Origin: Clostridia bacterium
GTDB taxonomy: Bacteria > Bacillota > Clostridia > Christensenellales > CAG-138
Direction: 5' to 3'
Assembly: GCA_003246365.1 (NCBI GenBank)
Contig: QKAN01000190.1
Coordinates: 57,015 to 121,014 of the forward strand
Length of the DNA: 64,000 nucleotides
Below the pieces are notes generated by a model that saw nothing but the letters and a program-made list of their open reading frames with translations, was not told where the DNA came from and ran no database searches. The position numbers and the translations under genes are program-made. Positions 7,926 to 16,722 of this stretch are shown here, one piece after another (positions within the stretch are counted from its first letter, which is position 1; each line of letters opens with the position of its first letter).

Positions 7926-9548
7926 ATGAACAGAAAACCAATGGCTGCAAAAATTGAGAGAACGGTTACGGCGCGCGCGGCGAGCACACTGGAAATCATC
8001 GCTCTTTGCGCGGTGCTTCTCGCGGCCCTAATGCTGAGCGTTACCAGCTTGACGACAACGAATGTGATTGATTCGACGCAATACAGCGCCCAACACATTC
8101 TTGCCCAGAAAGATTCTTTGCTGCTCAACCTTGCTGTAGCAATTGTGGCAATTGCTGCGTTTCGAATTCTGCGTGTTGCGCACGTTTCGAAATCTTTTAT
8201 GATAACCGCATCCGTCTTATGTTTCCTTGCGCTTGCCGCTTTCGGCTCTGCGTGGTCTCTTATGATGCGCGCAACGCCAATATCTGATCAGAGTGTACTA
8301 TTGAATGCTGCGGTAACCATGTGGACGGGAGATCGTTCTATTCTGCGGGACCTTGCTAGTTACGAGCATTTTTACTTTGTCCGGTTCCCGTTTCAATTTG
8401 GCTTTTTGAGTTTTCTTGAACTGGTCGTCCGCTGCTTAGGCGAAATGAACACGATGGTATTCCTGCCAATCATCAATATTTTTCTTTTGATATCAGGATA
8501 TGCCGTGTTGTTGATGACGACCGACCGCCTCTTTCAAGACAATCGCATTACGTTTCTTACGTTGGTTTTGCTCTGCCTCTGTCCGCAGCCACTGTTTGCC
8601 TGCGTCTGGCTCTATGGTTTGATTCCCGCGCTTGCGTTTACGCTCTGGAGCGTCTATTTTGCGGTTCGGTATTTAAAAGACGAAAAAACCCGTTTCGCGG
8701 TTTTTGCCGCTGTGTTTTCAGCAATTGCGGTTTATCTGAAACCCAACGCTTGGATTGGCGCCGCAGCGATTGCAATTGTGTTTCTATTGCATGCGCTGAA
8801 AACGCGCGGTTGGAAACCCGCCGTTGCCGCAATTCTTTTACTGGTTGCCTGCTATCCTCTGCCAAAGATTGCGCAGGCAGTCTATGAAGATCGAATCGGG
8901 GTAACGTTCGGAAAAGGATATCCGATGTCGAGCTGGATGGCGATGGGTATGCGCGACAGTTGGATGGCGGCGGGCTGGTATAACGAATATTCCAAGGATA
9001 TGTATTATACCTATGGAACGGATTTGGAAGCGATTGGCGAGCAAAATGCGGCTGACATAGCGGAAAGCCTGCAAGCGTTCGCGGACAATCCGGAAGAAGC
9101 ATATGATTTTTATCAGGAAAAATTCGCGTCGCAATGGAACGAGCCGACGTTTGAAAGCCTTTGGATCGCAATCGTTTGTAACCCATATGACGATGCGGAA
9201 CGGTCGACGCTGGCGCAGAGTTTATATGACGGACGCTGGCCGGGTGTGATGCTTGAAAAAGAAATGAACTATACGCTGCAAACGCTTTATATTGGCTTTG
9301 CGCTGGGTGCGATTTTGCTGCTGCGAAAACGCGAAAGCGCACAGTTAATCTTTCCGCTTGCGATTCTTGGCGGCGTATTGTTTCATCTGTTGTTTGAGGC
9401 AAATTCGAAATATACGTTAACCTATTTGCCGATGTTCGCGCCAATTGCCGCATACGGAATATTGATGTTTGGCATAAACGCAAAGCAATGGTTCATACGC
9501 GAAGGGAACCCCGCCGGAAAGGGAAAAAATGGAGCCGCTGTCAATTAA
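7926..9548 (+). CDS. GT-C-type membrane glycosyltransferase paralogue 1 (GT39/PMT-like)
   Basis: First of three tandem paralogues. The 540-residue protein has about 10-12 membrane segments, an acidic motif after the second hydrophobic hairpin (PISDQSVLLNAAV), then a HFYFVRFPFQFGFLSFLE segment like the Y-x-x-x-x-P-x-Q/N-x-G region of polyprenyl-phosphate-sugar dependent GT-C enzymes, and a positively charged KPNAWIGAAAIAIVFLL segment. A large external domain carries GMRDSWMAAGWY and the shared SQWNEPTFESLWI motif. Such enzymes transfer sugars from lipid carriers outside the membrane to proteins, lipids or polymers; the acceptor is unknown. The ATG start sits behind AGAGGAAAAAG. The 3' end overlaps paralogue 2 by 20 bases. 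Confidence 0.7.
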   Translation: MNRKPMAAKIERTVTARAASTLEIIALCAVLLAALMLSVTSLTTTNVIDSTQYSAQHILAQKDSLLLNLAVAIVAIAAFRILRVAHVSKSFMITASVLCFLALAAFGSAWSLMMRATPISDQSVLLNAAVTMWTGDRSILRDLASYEHFYFVRFPFQFGFLSFLELVVRCLGEMNTMVFLPIINIFLLISGYAVLLMTTDRLFQDNRITFLTLVLLCLCPQPLFACVWLYGLIPALAFTLWSVYFAVRYLKDEKTRFAVFAAVFSAIAVYLKPNAWIGAAAIAIVFLLHALKTRGWKPAVAAILLLVACYPLPKIAQAVYEDRIGVTFGKGYPMSSWMAMGMRDSWMAAGWYNEYSKDMYYTYGTDLEAIGEQNAADIAESLQAFADNPEEAYDFYQEKFASQWNEPTFESLWIAIVCNPYDDAERSTLAQSLYDGRWPGVMLEKEMNYTLQTLYIGFALGAILLLRKRESAQLIFPLAILGGVLFHLLFEANSKYTLTYLPMFAPIAAYGILMFGINAKQWFIREGNPAGKGKNGAAVN

Positions 9549-11133
9549 GGAAACGGGCAGCGCACGCATTGCGCACATACTGGAATGTCTGGCGTTGATC
9601 GTTGTGCTGTTTGCCGCACTGGCGCTTGCCTGTACGGGTTTGTTTGCTTCCGCAAGGATTAGCCCGGAAAGATATGATATATTACAGATCAACATATTCG
9701 ACGAAAACGAATTAACAAACGTAATTGCCGTTATTTTCGCAATTGCTGCAATGGCGCTGATCGAAAGAATTCCCGTCAGTCGAAAGTTCAATCTTTATTT
9801 CGGCGGTGCGGCGCTTTTGCTTCTCTTCGTATTCGGGGCGCTCTGGGCAACCTCCGTAAAAGCGCAGGCGGAGTCGGACGGCGATGTTCTAACGCTGATC
9901 GCGGAGTATATCATCGCCGGAGATTATGCTCAAGTTACGACGAGTGGTCAGTATTTGCATTATTATTTGGTACGGTTTCCCTACCAATGCGGGTTGCTAA
10001 CGTTTCTTGAGGTGCTGGTCCGGCTGTTTGGTTCGACCGGCGCGCTTGGAATCGCCCGGTTGATGAACGTGGGGCTTCTTGTTTCATCATACGCGGCGTT
10101 GCTGCTGATCACGCAGCGCTTGTTCAAAAACGACAGAATAACTTTTGTTACGATTCTTTTATTGTGTGCAACGCTGCAGCCTCTTTTCTCCTGCACATTT
10201 GTCTATGGTCTGATTCCTGCTTTTTCGCTTTGTGTTTGGGCGGTCTATTTTGTGCTGCGCTATTTGCAGGATGGAAAAAGATGGAACATTGCGCCTGCCG
10301 CAATTCTGTTTGCGTTTGCGGCGCTGATCCGCTCGAATACATGGATTGTGATCGTAGCGGTTGTTATCGTGCTGTTGCTTGCAGCGCTGCGGAAGAAGGC
10401 AGTTTTTCCAATTGTGTTTGCGGCCTTGATCGTAGCTTTGGCAATTCCTATGCCGAAACTTGCGCAAATAAGATATGAGACGATGCTTGATACGTCTTTT
10501 GGCACGGGATATCCGAAAAGTTACTGGATGGCGATGAGTTTGCAAGACGGTTGGAAAGCAAGCGGTTGGCACGTTCGCAGCTATCAGCTGATGATGGAAT
10601 CGTCTTATGGCGAAGATGTTGAGGCAATCGACGAGCGCGCAAAAAGTGATATTCAGGAGAAGCTGAGCGAGCTGATCAGCAATCCGGCGCGGCTAGAGCA
10701 ATATTTCTTTGAGAAGTTGGTTTCGCAATGGGACGAACCGACGTTTATGAGCATATGGATTACCAAGTCGGTTGGAACATATAAAGAACCCGGGGCTATA
10801 ACGCAGCTGGTCTACAGCGACTCGTTTGACTGGACCTATCGATTCTTTGAAGGGAAGGTTACAAAAACGCTTTATTTTGGATTTCTGCTTTTTGCCGCCG
10901 CATCCCTTAGAAAACACAAACCGGAATGGATGCTCTTGCCGTTGATCATTCTCGGCGGAATATTGTTTCATTTGCTGTTTGAGGCAAAATCGCAGTATGT
11001 GCTCGAATACATTCCGCTATTTTGCCCGTTGGCGGCGGCGGGCGCATACTCGTTTGGAAACAGTATGGACAAATTAGTGTTTGATAAAATAAAGAAGAGA
11101 AAGCTGGCAAAAATGCAAGAGGTGGCGAGATGA
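9529..11133 (+). CDS. GT-C-type membrane glycosyltransferase paralogue 2
   Basis: Second paralogue, 534 residues, same layout as its neighbours: N-terminal membrane hairpin, acidic ESDGDVLTLIAEYIIAG segment, HYYLVRFPYQCGLLTFLE, DRITFVTILLL, YGLIPAFSLCVWAVYF, then an external region with GYPKSYWMAMSLQDGWKASG and SQWDEPTFMSIWI, and a C-terminal LIILGGILFHLLFEAKSQY segment. The ATG lies inside paralogue 1, with CGGAAAGGG upstream (internal to that gene), so translation is coupled. The last bases ATGA overlap the start of paralogue 3. Function inferred as lipid-carrier dependent sugar transfer at the outer membrane face. Substrate divergence from the neighbours is likely because overall identity is clearly partial. 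Confidence 0.7.
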   Translation: MEPLSIKETGSARIAHILECLALIVVLFAALALACTGLFASARISPERYDILQINIFDENELTNVIAVIFAIAAMALIERIPVSRKFNLYFGGAALLLLFVFGALWATSVKAQAESDGDVLTLIAEYIIAGDYAQVTTSGQYLHYYLVRFPYQCGLLTFLEVLVRLFGSTGALGIARLMNVGLLVSSYAALLLITQRLFKNDRITFVTILLLCATLQPLFSCTFVYGLIPAFSLCVWAVYFVLRYLQDGKRWNIAPAAILFAFAALIRSNTWIVIVAVVIVLLLAALRKKAVFPIVFAALIVALAIPMPKLAQIRYETMLDTSFGTGYPKSYWMAMSLQDGWKASGWHVRSYQLMMESSYGEDVEAIDERAKSDIQEKLSELISNPARLEQYFFEKLVSQWDEPTFMSIWITKSVGTYKEPGAITQLVYSDSFDWTYRFFEGKVTKTLYFGFLLFAAASLRKHKPEWMLLPLIILGGILFHLLFEAKSQYVLEYIPLFCPLAAAGAYSFGNSMDKLVFDKIKKRKLAKMQEVAR

Positions 11134-12782
11134 AGAAGAAAAACGGGACTATGCCGCTGCCTGAATTGGGACGCTCCCGCGTCGCAAATTTGCTCGGAAC
11201 AACGGCGGTCGGCTTTGTTTTGCTGGCGGCGTTGAGCTTGTTTTTGCTGAGTTTGTTTTTCGGCGCTCGTTTGCGCGCGTCTGTCTATGCGATTGCATCC
11301 CGCGTGGATTTGTTTCAGGAAAACGCAATAGTAAACATCATCGCTTTTTGCATTCTTTTTATACTGGTTCGTCTGATCGGAAAAATCAGAATTTCACGCA
11401 ATGTAAATATTATTGCGGGTATCGTTGTCCTACTGATGCTTACAATCGGCGGAATTGCCTGGGTCTGGTCGATATCGGGAATTCCTTCGTGCGACGCCGG
11501 TATTCTATACGATGTGGTTTTAAAAATGCATGGCGGAGAAAACGCCGCTGCCGAATTGCTGGAACAAGGCAATATGTACCGCTATTATTTGGTGAGCTAT
11601 CCGTTCCAATTCGGATATCTTTCCTATATGGATTTGATTTATTCCATCGTTGGAAGCGGATATTTTGCGGCTGCGCTTCGCGGGGCGAGCGTTTTGCTCA
11701 TCGTCGGCTCCTATGCGGCAATCATGCTTTTAACGCAGGAACTGTTTTCGGATGATCGCGTAACGCTGGTTACAATTCTGCTGCTGGGATTATGCATACA
11801 ACCGGTGCTTTACGCCGCTGCTTGCTATAGCCAGATTCCGTCGTTCACGGCGTCTGTTTGGGGCATATATGCGATGGTGCGTTACTTCAAGCACCGAAAG
11901 TTACGGAGTCTTGGTTTTGCCGTCATCGCGTTGGCAGTTGCAGTTTATATCAAACCAAACGCTTGGATCGTTATCGCCGCGCTGTGTATCGTTCTGGTGT
12001 TGGATGCGATTCGCGAAAAACGCTGGCGTTCGCTGATTGCCGTGGTCATCATTGTTGCGTGCGCGCTGCCCGCGCCAAAGCTGATTCAGACATACTATGA
12101 AAAGCAGACCAACACAACATACGGAGAAGGGTATCCGCTGGTCAGTTGGATCGCGATGTCTCTGCAGAGCGGAGAACATAGCACCGGGTGGTATGATAAC
12201 GACTATAACCTTTTACTCAAAGCGGAAGCCGGAGAGGACATGGATGCGATCAAGCAACAGAGCCTAGCAGACATTCAAACCGGATTGGCGGAAGTTATGT
12301 CTAGTGATGGCGGAATTTTCAGGTATTGCATAGAAAAAATCGGAACGCAATGGCTTGAACCGACCTTTATGTCGATTTGGGCGACAAACGGCGGCGGCGA
12401 TATTCACCCTGAACCGAAAAATGCGTTTGCGAGCATGATCTATAGCGATGCATTTGACGTAGTATTTCGTTTTGTTATGCGGTTCTATATTGTTTTTCTC
12501 TATGGCGGGTTTGCCATTTGCGCGATTTTGCTTTTGCGCAACCGAACGGATAGCCAATTGATTCTGCCGCTGATCATCCTCGGCGGTGTGCTGTATCATT
12601 TGATCTTTGAGGCACAGTCCCGCTATACGCTCAGCTACCTGCCGCTGTTTGCACCCCTTGCGGCATATGGCGTCCTCTTCTTCGGCGTAAATTCCGGAAA
12701 ATTATTTGCAAAAGACAAGCAAAAAACTGCGTTTAACAAGGCCGAAACAGCAAACGACGAGATTACGCCGGCGGCTTCTTGA
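11130..12782 (+). CDS. GT-C-type membrane glycosyltransferase paralogue 3
   Basis: Third paralogue, 550 residues. Shared elements are IPSCDAGILYDVVLKM, YYLVSYPFQFGYLSYMD, DDRVTLVTILLLGL, YIKPNAWIVIAAL, TTYGEGYPLVSWIAMSLQ and TQWLEPTFMSIWA, ending with LIILGGVLYHLIFEAQSRY and a polar tail. It is slightly longer, with a Gly-rich NGGGDIHPEPK loop after the EPTF motif. ATGA overlap with paralogue 2 indicates one polycistronic message. The family resembles proteins usually labelled glycosyltransferase family 39 in Bacillota. A promoter for the next gene overlaps its stop codon. Confidence 0.7.
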   Translation: MKKKNGTMPLPELGRSRVANLLGTTAVGFVLLAALSLFLLSLFFGARLRASVYAIASRVDLFQENAIVNIIAFCILFILVRLIGKIRISRNVNIIAGIVVLLMLTIGGIAWVWSISGIPSCDAGILYDVVLKMHGGENAAAELLEQGNMYRYYLVSYPFQFGYLSYMDLIYSIVGSGYFAAALRGASVLLIVGSYAAIMLLTQELFSDDRVTLVTILLLGLCIQPVLYAAACYSQIPSFTASVWGIYAMVRYFKHRKLRSLGFAVIALAVAVYIKPNAWIVIAALCIVLVLDAIREKRWRSLIAVVIIVACALPAPKLIQTYYEKQTNTTYGEGYPLVSWIAMSLQSGEHSTGWYDNDYNLLLKAEAGEDMDAIKQQSLADIQTGLAEVMSSDGGIFRYCIEKIGTQWLEPTFMSIWATNGGGDIHPEPKNAFASMIYSDAFDVVFRFVMRFYIVFLYGGFAICAILLLRNRTDSQLILPLIILGGVLYHLIFEAQSRYTLSYLPLFAPLAAYGVLFFGVNSGKLFAKDKQKTAFNKAETANDEITPAAS

Positions 12783-12807
12783 TTCGCATCCGCTTTCCTG
12801 ATATACT
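12779..12807 (+). promoter_or_regulatory. Promoter for the MATE gene, overlapping the GT-C stop codon
   Basis: TTGATT, 17-base spacer, TATACT. The -35 includes the TGA stop of paralogue 3. Transcription would begin near 12814, leaving a 110-base leader containing a hairpin and a terminator. Confidence 0.6.
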
Positions 12808-12828
12808 GAGCAAACCAAATTTGTTGCT

Positions 12829-12855
12829 GTAACGACGTTCGCATCGAACCGTTAC
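12829..12855 (+). other. Leader hairpin upstream of the MATE terminator
   Basis: GTAACG-AC-GTTCG-CAT-CGAAC-CGTTAC folds as a two-part stem with a two-base bulge. It lies between the predicted start site and the terminator of the MATE leader and could be part of a switching structure. Confidence 0.5.
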
Positions 12856-12874
12856 AAGACTGCGCAAGATAAAA

Positions 12875-12908
12875 GCCTGCGAGGGCAATGCCCCCACGGG
12901 CCTTTTTT
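12875..12908 (+). terminator. Rho-independent terminator in the MATE leader
   Basis: GCCTGCGAGGGC-AAT-GCCCCCACGGGC followed by CTTTTTT, ending 16 bases before the MATE start. It may simply end the GT-C operon, but it also lies downstream of the predicted MATE promoter, so it could act as an attenuator. Confidence 0.8.
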
Positions 12909-12924
12909 CCGTAAGGAGCAAACA

Positions 12925-14346
12925 ATGTTAAAAAAGCGTTTGGCAGATTTATTTGACCGCGGCTTCTGGGCCGCGGCGCTTCCACTTGCCCTGCCGATTG
13001 CAATGCAGAATTTGCTCATGACGTCGTTTCGCCTGATCGATACGTTGATGGTCGGCCGGCTGGGAGACGTCTCTATTGCGGCTGTCGGCCTCGCGGGGTG
13101 GGCTTCGTTTTTTGTGGAGCTGCTTGCGTTTGGCATGGCCAGCGGCGCGGCGGTGTTTGTTGCGCAATATCACGGCGCGAACAATCAAAAAGGGATGCTG
13201 CAAACTTACGGTATGATGCTCAGCTTCATGGTGCCGCTCGGGTTGATTTTTACGCTCGGCGTCGGGTTGTTTCCGGCGGCGGTAATGCGGTTGTTTACCG
13301 AAGACGCCGCACTGATCAGCGAGGGCGTAAAATATCTGCACTATGCCTGCATTTCCTATTTATCACTGACCATCAATTTGGCGCTTTCTACGATGCTGCG
13401 CTGCACCGAACAGGTGAAGATACCGATGTGGACCAGCGGTATTGCGGCGGCGTTGAACGCCATATTGAACTATACGTTTATCTTCGGCGCATTCGGCCTG
13501 CCCGCGATGGGCGTTGCCGGGGCGGGCCTTGCAACGGCGATTTCGTCTCTTGCAAACCCGGTTTTGATGCTGATTATTTCCGCCATTCGTAAAAACATCG
13601 TTATATCCCCGCTGCGTCAAATGTTTGCGTTAAAGGGGTTTTTCCGGTTGTTCTGGTCGCGCGCGCTGCCGGTGCTGCTCAACGAATTGTTCTGGAGCAT
13701 TGCGATCATCGTCGTGAATATGGTATTGGGGCGAATGGGCACAGATAATTACGCGGCGCTTACCGTGGAACGCACAATTGAAGGCCTGGTGTTCGTGTTC
13801 TTTGTCGGCCTTTGTAACGCTTGTAACATTCTCGTCGGAAAACTCATCGGCGCGGGAGACCAGGAAAACGCAAAAGCATATTCGCGCCGCTTTATGGTGC
13901 TAACGCCGACGATCGGTTTTATAATGGGACTTGTCATCGTTTCGCTGCGCTATCCGCTCATCGGGTTGTTTGACCTGTCTGAATCGGCAAAATATACGGC
14001 GCGCGTATTGTTGGTCATCTTTTCCATCGACGCGGTTGTTCGTTATATTCCGTATGTCGAAGTTGTCGGCATTTTTCGCGCGGGCGGAGACACGCGCATC
14101 GGCCTGATTACAGACGTTGTGTGCCACTATTTGTTTGTTGTCCCGGCGGTTGTACTCTGCGGACTGGTTTTTAAACTATCGTTCATTCAGACGTATATTG
14201 TCATGCTCGCGGCAGATGACATTTCCAAACTGATAATCACAATTCCGTATTACCGATCTATGCGCTGGATCAAACCGATTCAGCAGCAGGAACCGGAACG
14301 CCGGGAAGAAGCATTGATTGAGAGCGGAAACGAAACTGTTCTATAA
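12925..14346 (+). CDS. MATE family efflux transporter
   Basis: Membrane exporter of the multidrug and toxin extrusion family, 473 residues and about 12 membrane segments, expected to expel cationic or drug-like compounds using a Na+ or H+ gradient. Family signatures include the N-terminal ALPIAMQNLLMTSFRLIDTLMVGRLGD and the repeated half at LPVLLNELFWSIAIIVVNM with an intervening GAFGLPAMGVAGAGLATAI segment. The ATG is preceded by TAAGGAGC. The leader carries a terminator, suggesting either conditional expression or read-through from the GT-C operon. The substrate cannot be deduced. Confidence 0.92.
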   Translation: MLKKRLADLFDRGFWAAALPLALPIAMQNLLMTSFRLIDTLMVGRLGDVSIAAVGLAGWASFFVELLAFGMASGAAVFVAQYHGANNQKGMLQTYGMMLSFMVPLGLIFTLGVGLFPAAVMRLFTEDAALISEGVKYLHYACISYLSLTINLALSTMLRCTEQVKIPMWTSGIAAALNAILNYTFIFGAFGLPAMGVAGAGLATAISSLANPVLMLIISAIRKNIVISPLRQMFALKGFFRLFWSRALPVLLNELFWSIAIIVVNMVLGRMGTDNYAALTVERTIEGLVFVFFVGLCNACNILVGKLIGAGDQENAKAYSRRFMVLTPTIGFIMGLVIVSLRYPLIGLFDLSESAKYTARVLLVIFSIDAVVRYIPYVEVVGIFRAGGDTRIGLITDVVCHYLFVVPAVVLCGLVFKLSFIQTYIVMLAADDISKLIITIPYYRSMRWIKPIQQQEPERREEALIESGNETVL

Positions 14347-14380
14347 ACGCGGTGCACAGCGCGCAGATATTTTGTTTTTG

Positions 14381-14389
14381 TGGTATAAT
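14381..14389 (+). promoter_or_regulatory. Extended -10 promoter for ktrB-ktrA
   Basis: TGGTATAAT within TTTTTGTGGTATAATCAGG; no good -35. The leader to the ktrB start is about 145 bases. Confidence 0.6.
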
Positions 14390-14500
14390 CAGGCATCCGA
14401 CCGACGGATATAATGTTGCATAGAGATGTATATTAAAAATATATCTTCTGAAAAAAACAAAAACAGCGATAATGCATCTGGAATGATTCCGTTTTGCAAC

Positions 14501-14521
14501 GCGGATATCAAACATATCCGC
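14501..14521 (+). other. Leader hairpin before the ktrB ribosome site
   Basis: GCGGATAT-CAAAC-ATATCCGC is a perfect 8-bp stem immediately before AGGGGGG. It could position or mask the ribosome binding site. The leader does not contain the conserved cores of the c-di-AMP ydaO riboswitch that I could recognise. Confidence 0.5.
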
Positions 14522-14541
14522 CAGGGGGGCAGTTCAAGCAT

Positions 14542-15897
14542 ATGGGCAAGGCGAAAACAGGCATAAAACCGATCAATGTTCTGCCGCTTGGCTTTCTTGT
14601 TATTATCTTGATCGGTACGACATTGTTGATGCTGCCGATATCGAGCAAAGATCACTCTTCGCTTCCTTTTTTAAACGCATTGTTTACGGCAACGAGCGCG
14701 ACCTGTGTTACGGGTCTTGTTGTCGTTGACACCGGAACCTTTTTTTCTGCGTTTGGACAAACGGTCATTTTGGTGCTGATCCAGCTTGGCGGTCTCGGAC
14801 TGATGACCATGTCGATGGTTCTGTTTTCGCTGACCGGCAGAAAAGTTTCCCTCCATGACCGGATGAGTATGGCGGAAGGCCTCGGAGAAAACCGCCTGCA
14901 GGGGATTGTTCGTCTCGCGCGCGGCGCGCTGCTTGTGACGGCGCTGGCTGAATTGACAGGAACCGCGCTGCTTTCATTCCGGTTTATTCCGCAATATGGC
15001 TTCTTGAAGGGCCTTTGGTTTTCAATTTTTCATAGTATTTCCGCGTTTTGCAACGCGGGGTTCGATCTGATCGGCGGCTATCGCTCGTTTACGCAGTACA
15101 GTCACGATCCATACATGTTGTTTGTACTCATGACGCTTATCGTGTCCGGCGGACTTGGGTTCGGCGTTATTTTCAACTTGCGGAACACGCGGGATTTAAG
15201 GCGACTTCGCCTGCACAGCAAAATTGTTCTGACCGGTACTGCGTTTATGATCGTGATGGGCATGCTGCTGTTTTTCTGGATTGAATACGATAATCCGAAC
15301 ACCATTGGCGACATGAATCTGTTTGATAAACTGATGAACTCGCTTTTCCAGTCGATTACACTCCGTACGGCGGGATTTAATACGATTGATCAATACTCGC
15401 TCCAAGATGCGAGCAAAGGAATCAGCATCATGTTTATGCTCGTCGGCGGCGGCCCTGCCGGAACGGCGGGCGGCCTGAAGATCACCACGATCTTTACGCT
15501 GCTTCTTGCGGCGCGGGCTTATATCCGCGGTCAGTTTGAAGCGGTTGCGTTCGGGCGCACGATTCCGCTGGAGCAAATTCGGCGTGCGCTGACCATCGTG
15601 CTGCTTGGCGGGTTGTTCCTGCTTGCGATGGCGATCATGCTCTCTTTCTCGGAGCAGGATATGGTGGCGGGCAATCTGGGGTTTGTAAACCAGATGTTTG
15701 AATCGACGAGTGCGTTTTGCACCGTTGGACTCTCGACCGGGGTTACCGGCGCAACGTCACATGTGACGCGGGTCATATTGATTTTGTTAATGTATGCGGG
15801 CCGCATCGGCATCATCACGGTTGCGGTTTCGCTTGTGGACAGCACAACGAAGGAAACGGTGCTGCATTATCCGCAGGAAGACATCCTGATCGGCTGA
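14542..15897 (+). CDS. ktrB: Potassium uptake channel subunit KtrB/TrkH family
   Basis: Ion-translocating subunit of a Ktr/Trk potassium uptake system, about 451 residues. The four pore-loop repeats with their filter glycines are visible: TSATCVTGLV, ISAFCNAGFD, TLRTAGFNT and TSAFCTVGLS. The conserved GGGPAGTAGGLKITT segment before the last third is also typical. I start at ATG 14542, downstream of AGGGGGG, instead of the upstream TTG at 14494, whose extra residues would overlap the leader hairpin. The gene is followed after 51 bases by its regulatory subunit. KtrB works at the plasma membrane in osmotic and potassium homeostasis. Confidence 0.94.
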   Translation: MGKAKTGIKPINVLPLGFLVIILIGTTLLMLPISSKDHSSLPFLNALFTATSATCVTGLVVVDTGTFFSAFGQTVILVLIQLGGLGLMTMSMVLFSLTGRKVSLHDRMSMAEGLGENRLQGIVRLARGALLVTALAELTGTALLSFRFIPQYGFLKGLWFSIFHSISAFCNAGFDLIGGYRSFTQYSHDPYMLFVLMTLIVSGGLGFGVIFNLRNTRDLRRLRLHSKIVLTGTAFMIVMGMLLFFWIEYDNPNTIGDMNLFDKLMNSLFQSITLRTAGFNTIDQYSLQDASKGISIMFMLVGGGPAGTAGGLKITTIFTLLLAARAYIRGQFEAVAFGRTIPLEQIRRALTIVLLGGLFLLAMAIMLSFSEQDMVAGNLGFVNQMFESTSAFCTVGLSTGVTGATSHVTRVILILLMYAGRIGIITVAVSLVDSTTKETVLHYPQEDILIG

Positions 15898-15948
15898 TGC
15901 GAAAAAGGACGAACTACAATTTGATCTGCAAGGAGCGGAGAAACGGAT

Positions 15949-16590
15949 ATGAGTAAAAGTTTTTTAATTATCGGACTCGGGCGTTTCGGACAGAGTACGG
16001 CGCGTATGCTGACTATTCTCGGACATGAAGTGTTAGCAGTCGATAAACGCGCGGACCGCGTTAACGCCGTAAAGGAAAGCGTGTTGCATGCAGTGCAGGC
16101 GGACACGACGGACGAACGGGCAATTACGCAGCTCGGCATCCGCAACTTTGACTGCGTCGTGATTTGCATTGGAGACGATATCCGCGCTTCCGTTCTTGCG
16201 ACGGTGCTTTGCCGCGAGATGGGCGCGAAAAAAATCGTTGCCAAGGCGCAGGACGATCTGCACCAGAAGCTGCTGATTAAAACCGGCGCAGATCGCGTTG
16301 TACAGCCGGAGCACGACGGCGGAATCCGTCTTGCGCGGTCGCTGGTTTCGGACGGGGTGCTCGATTCGCTGGATCTTTCCGAAGAATACAGCATTCACGA
16401 GGTCGAAATTCCGCGGGACTGGGTCGGCCGTTCCCTCGCGCAGATCGACGTCCGCAACCGCTATGGTGTTTCGATTATCGCAATGCGGCGCGACGGACAT
16501 GTTACGGTGAACATCGACCCGAACGAGACGTTCCACAAAGACGATTCTATTTATCTGCTGGGCGATGATAAGAGCCTTGAAAAATTCTGA
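15949..16590 (+). CDS. ktrA: Potassium uptake regulatory subunit KtrA (RCK protein)
   Basis: Cytoplasmic RCK-type regulator that gates KtrB in response to nucleotide binding, 213 residues. The N-terminal Rossmann motif FLIIGLGRFGQSTARML and acidic residue at the end of strand two (VLAVDKRADRV) fit RCK_N; the second half (VEIPRDWVGRSLAQIDVRNR) fits RCK_C, the site where c-di-AMP binds in characterised KtrA. The start follows AAGGAGCGGAG. It ends 22 bases before a strong terminator, closing the ktrBA operon. Confidence 0.95.
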   Translation: MSKSFLIIGLGRFGQSTARMLTILGHEVLAVDKRADRVNAVKESVLHAVQADTTDERAITQLGIRNFDCVVICIGDDIRASVLATVLCREMGAKKIVAKAQDDLHQKLLIKTGADRVVQPEHDGGIRLARSLVSDGVLDSLDLSEEYSIHEVEIPRDWVGRSLAQIDVRNRYGVSIIAMRRDGHVTVNIDPNETFHKDDSIYLLGDDKSLEKF

Positions 16591-16611
16591 TTTGAACACA
16601 CGGATATGATG

Positions 16612-16640
16612 AAAAGGCGGCGCAGTGCGCCGCCTTTTTT
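16612..16640 (+). terminator. Terminator of the ktrBA operon
   Basis: AAAAGGCGGCGC-AGT-GCGCCGCCTTTTTT, a textbook rho-independent terminator. The track ORF that starts at 16606 reads through it, which argues against that upstream start. Confidence 0.93.
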
Positions 16641-16722
16641 GCGGGTAAAAATTTGCCGTTTTTCGTATGTTCTGTTAAAATGCTTTTCATATATGCGATT
16701 CATCAACATCGGGAGGGGTCTC

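Noticed and set aside
12814-12924. Guanidine-type or other known riboswitch before the MATE gene
   Set aside because: No ACGR-loop hairpin pair or ykkC core seen; kept only as an unclassified terminator leader.
14390-14541. c-di-AMP (ydaO) riboswitch before ktrB
   Set aside because: The leader is too short and I could not find the conserved cores; only simple hairpins are visible.
16606-16722. Upstream extension of the acyltransferase ORF
   Set aside because: It reads through the ktrBA terminator; ATG 16723 has a strong ribosome site.
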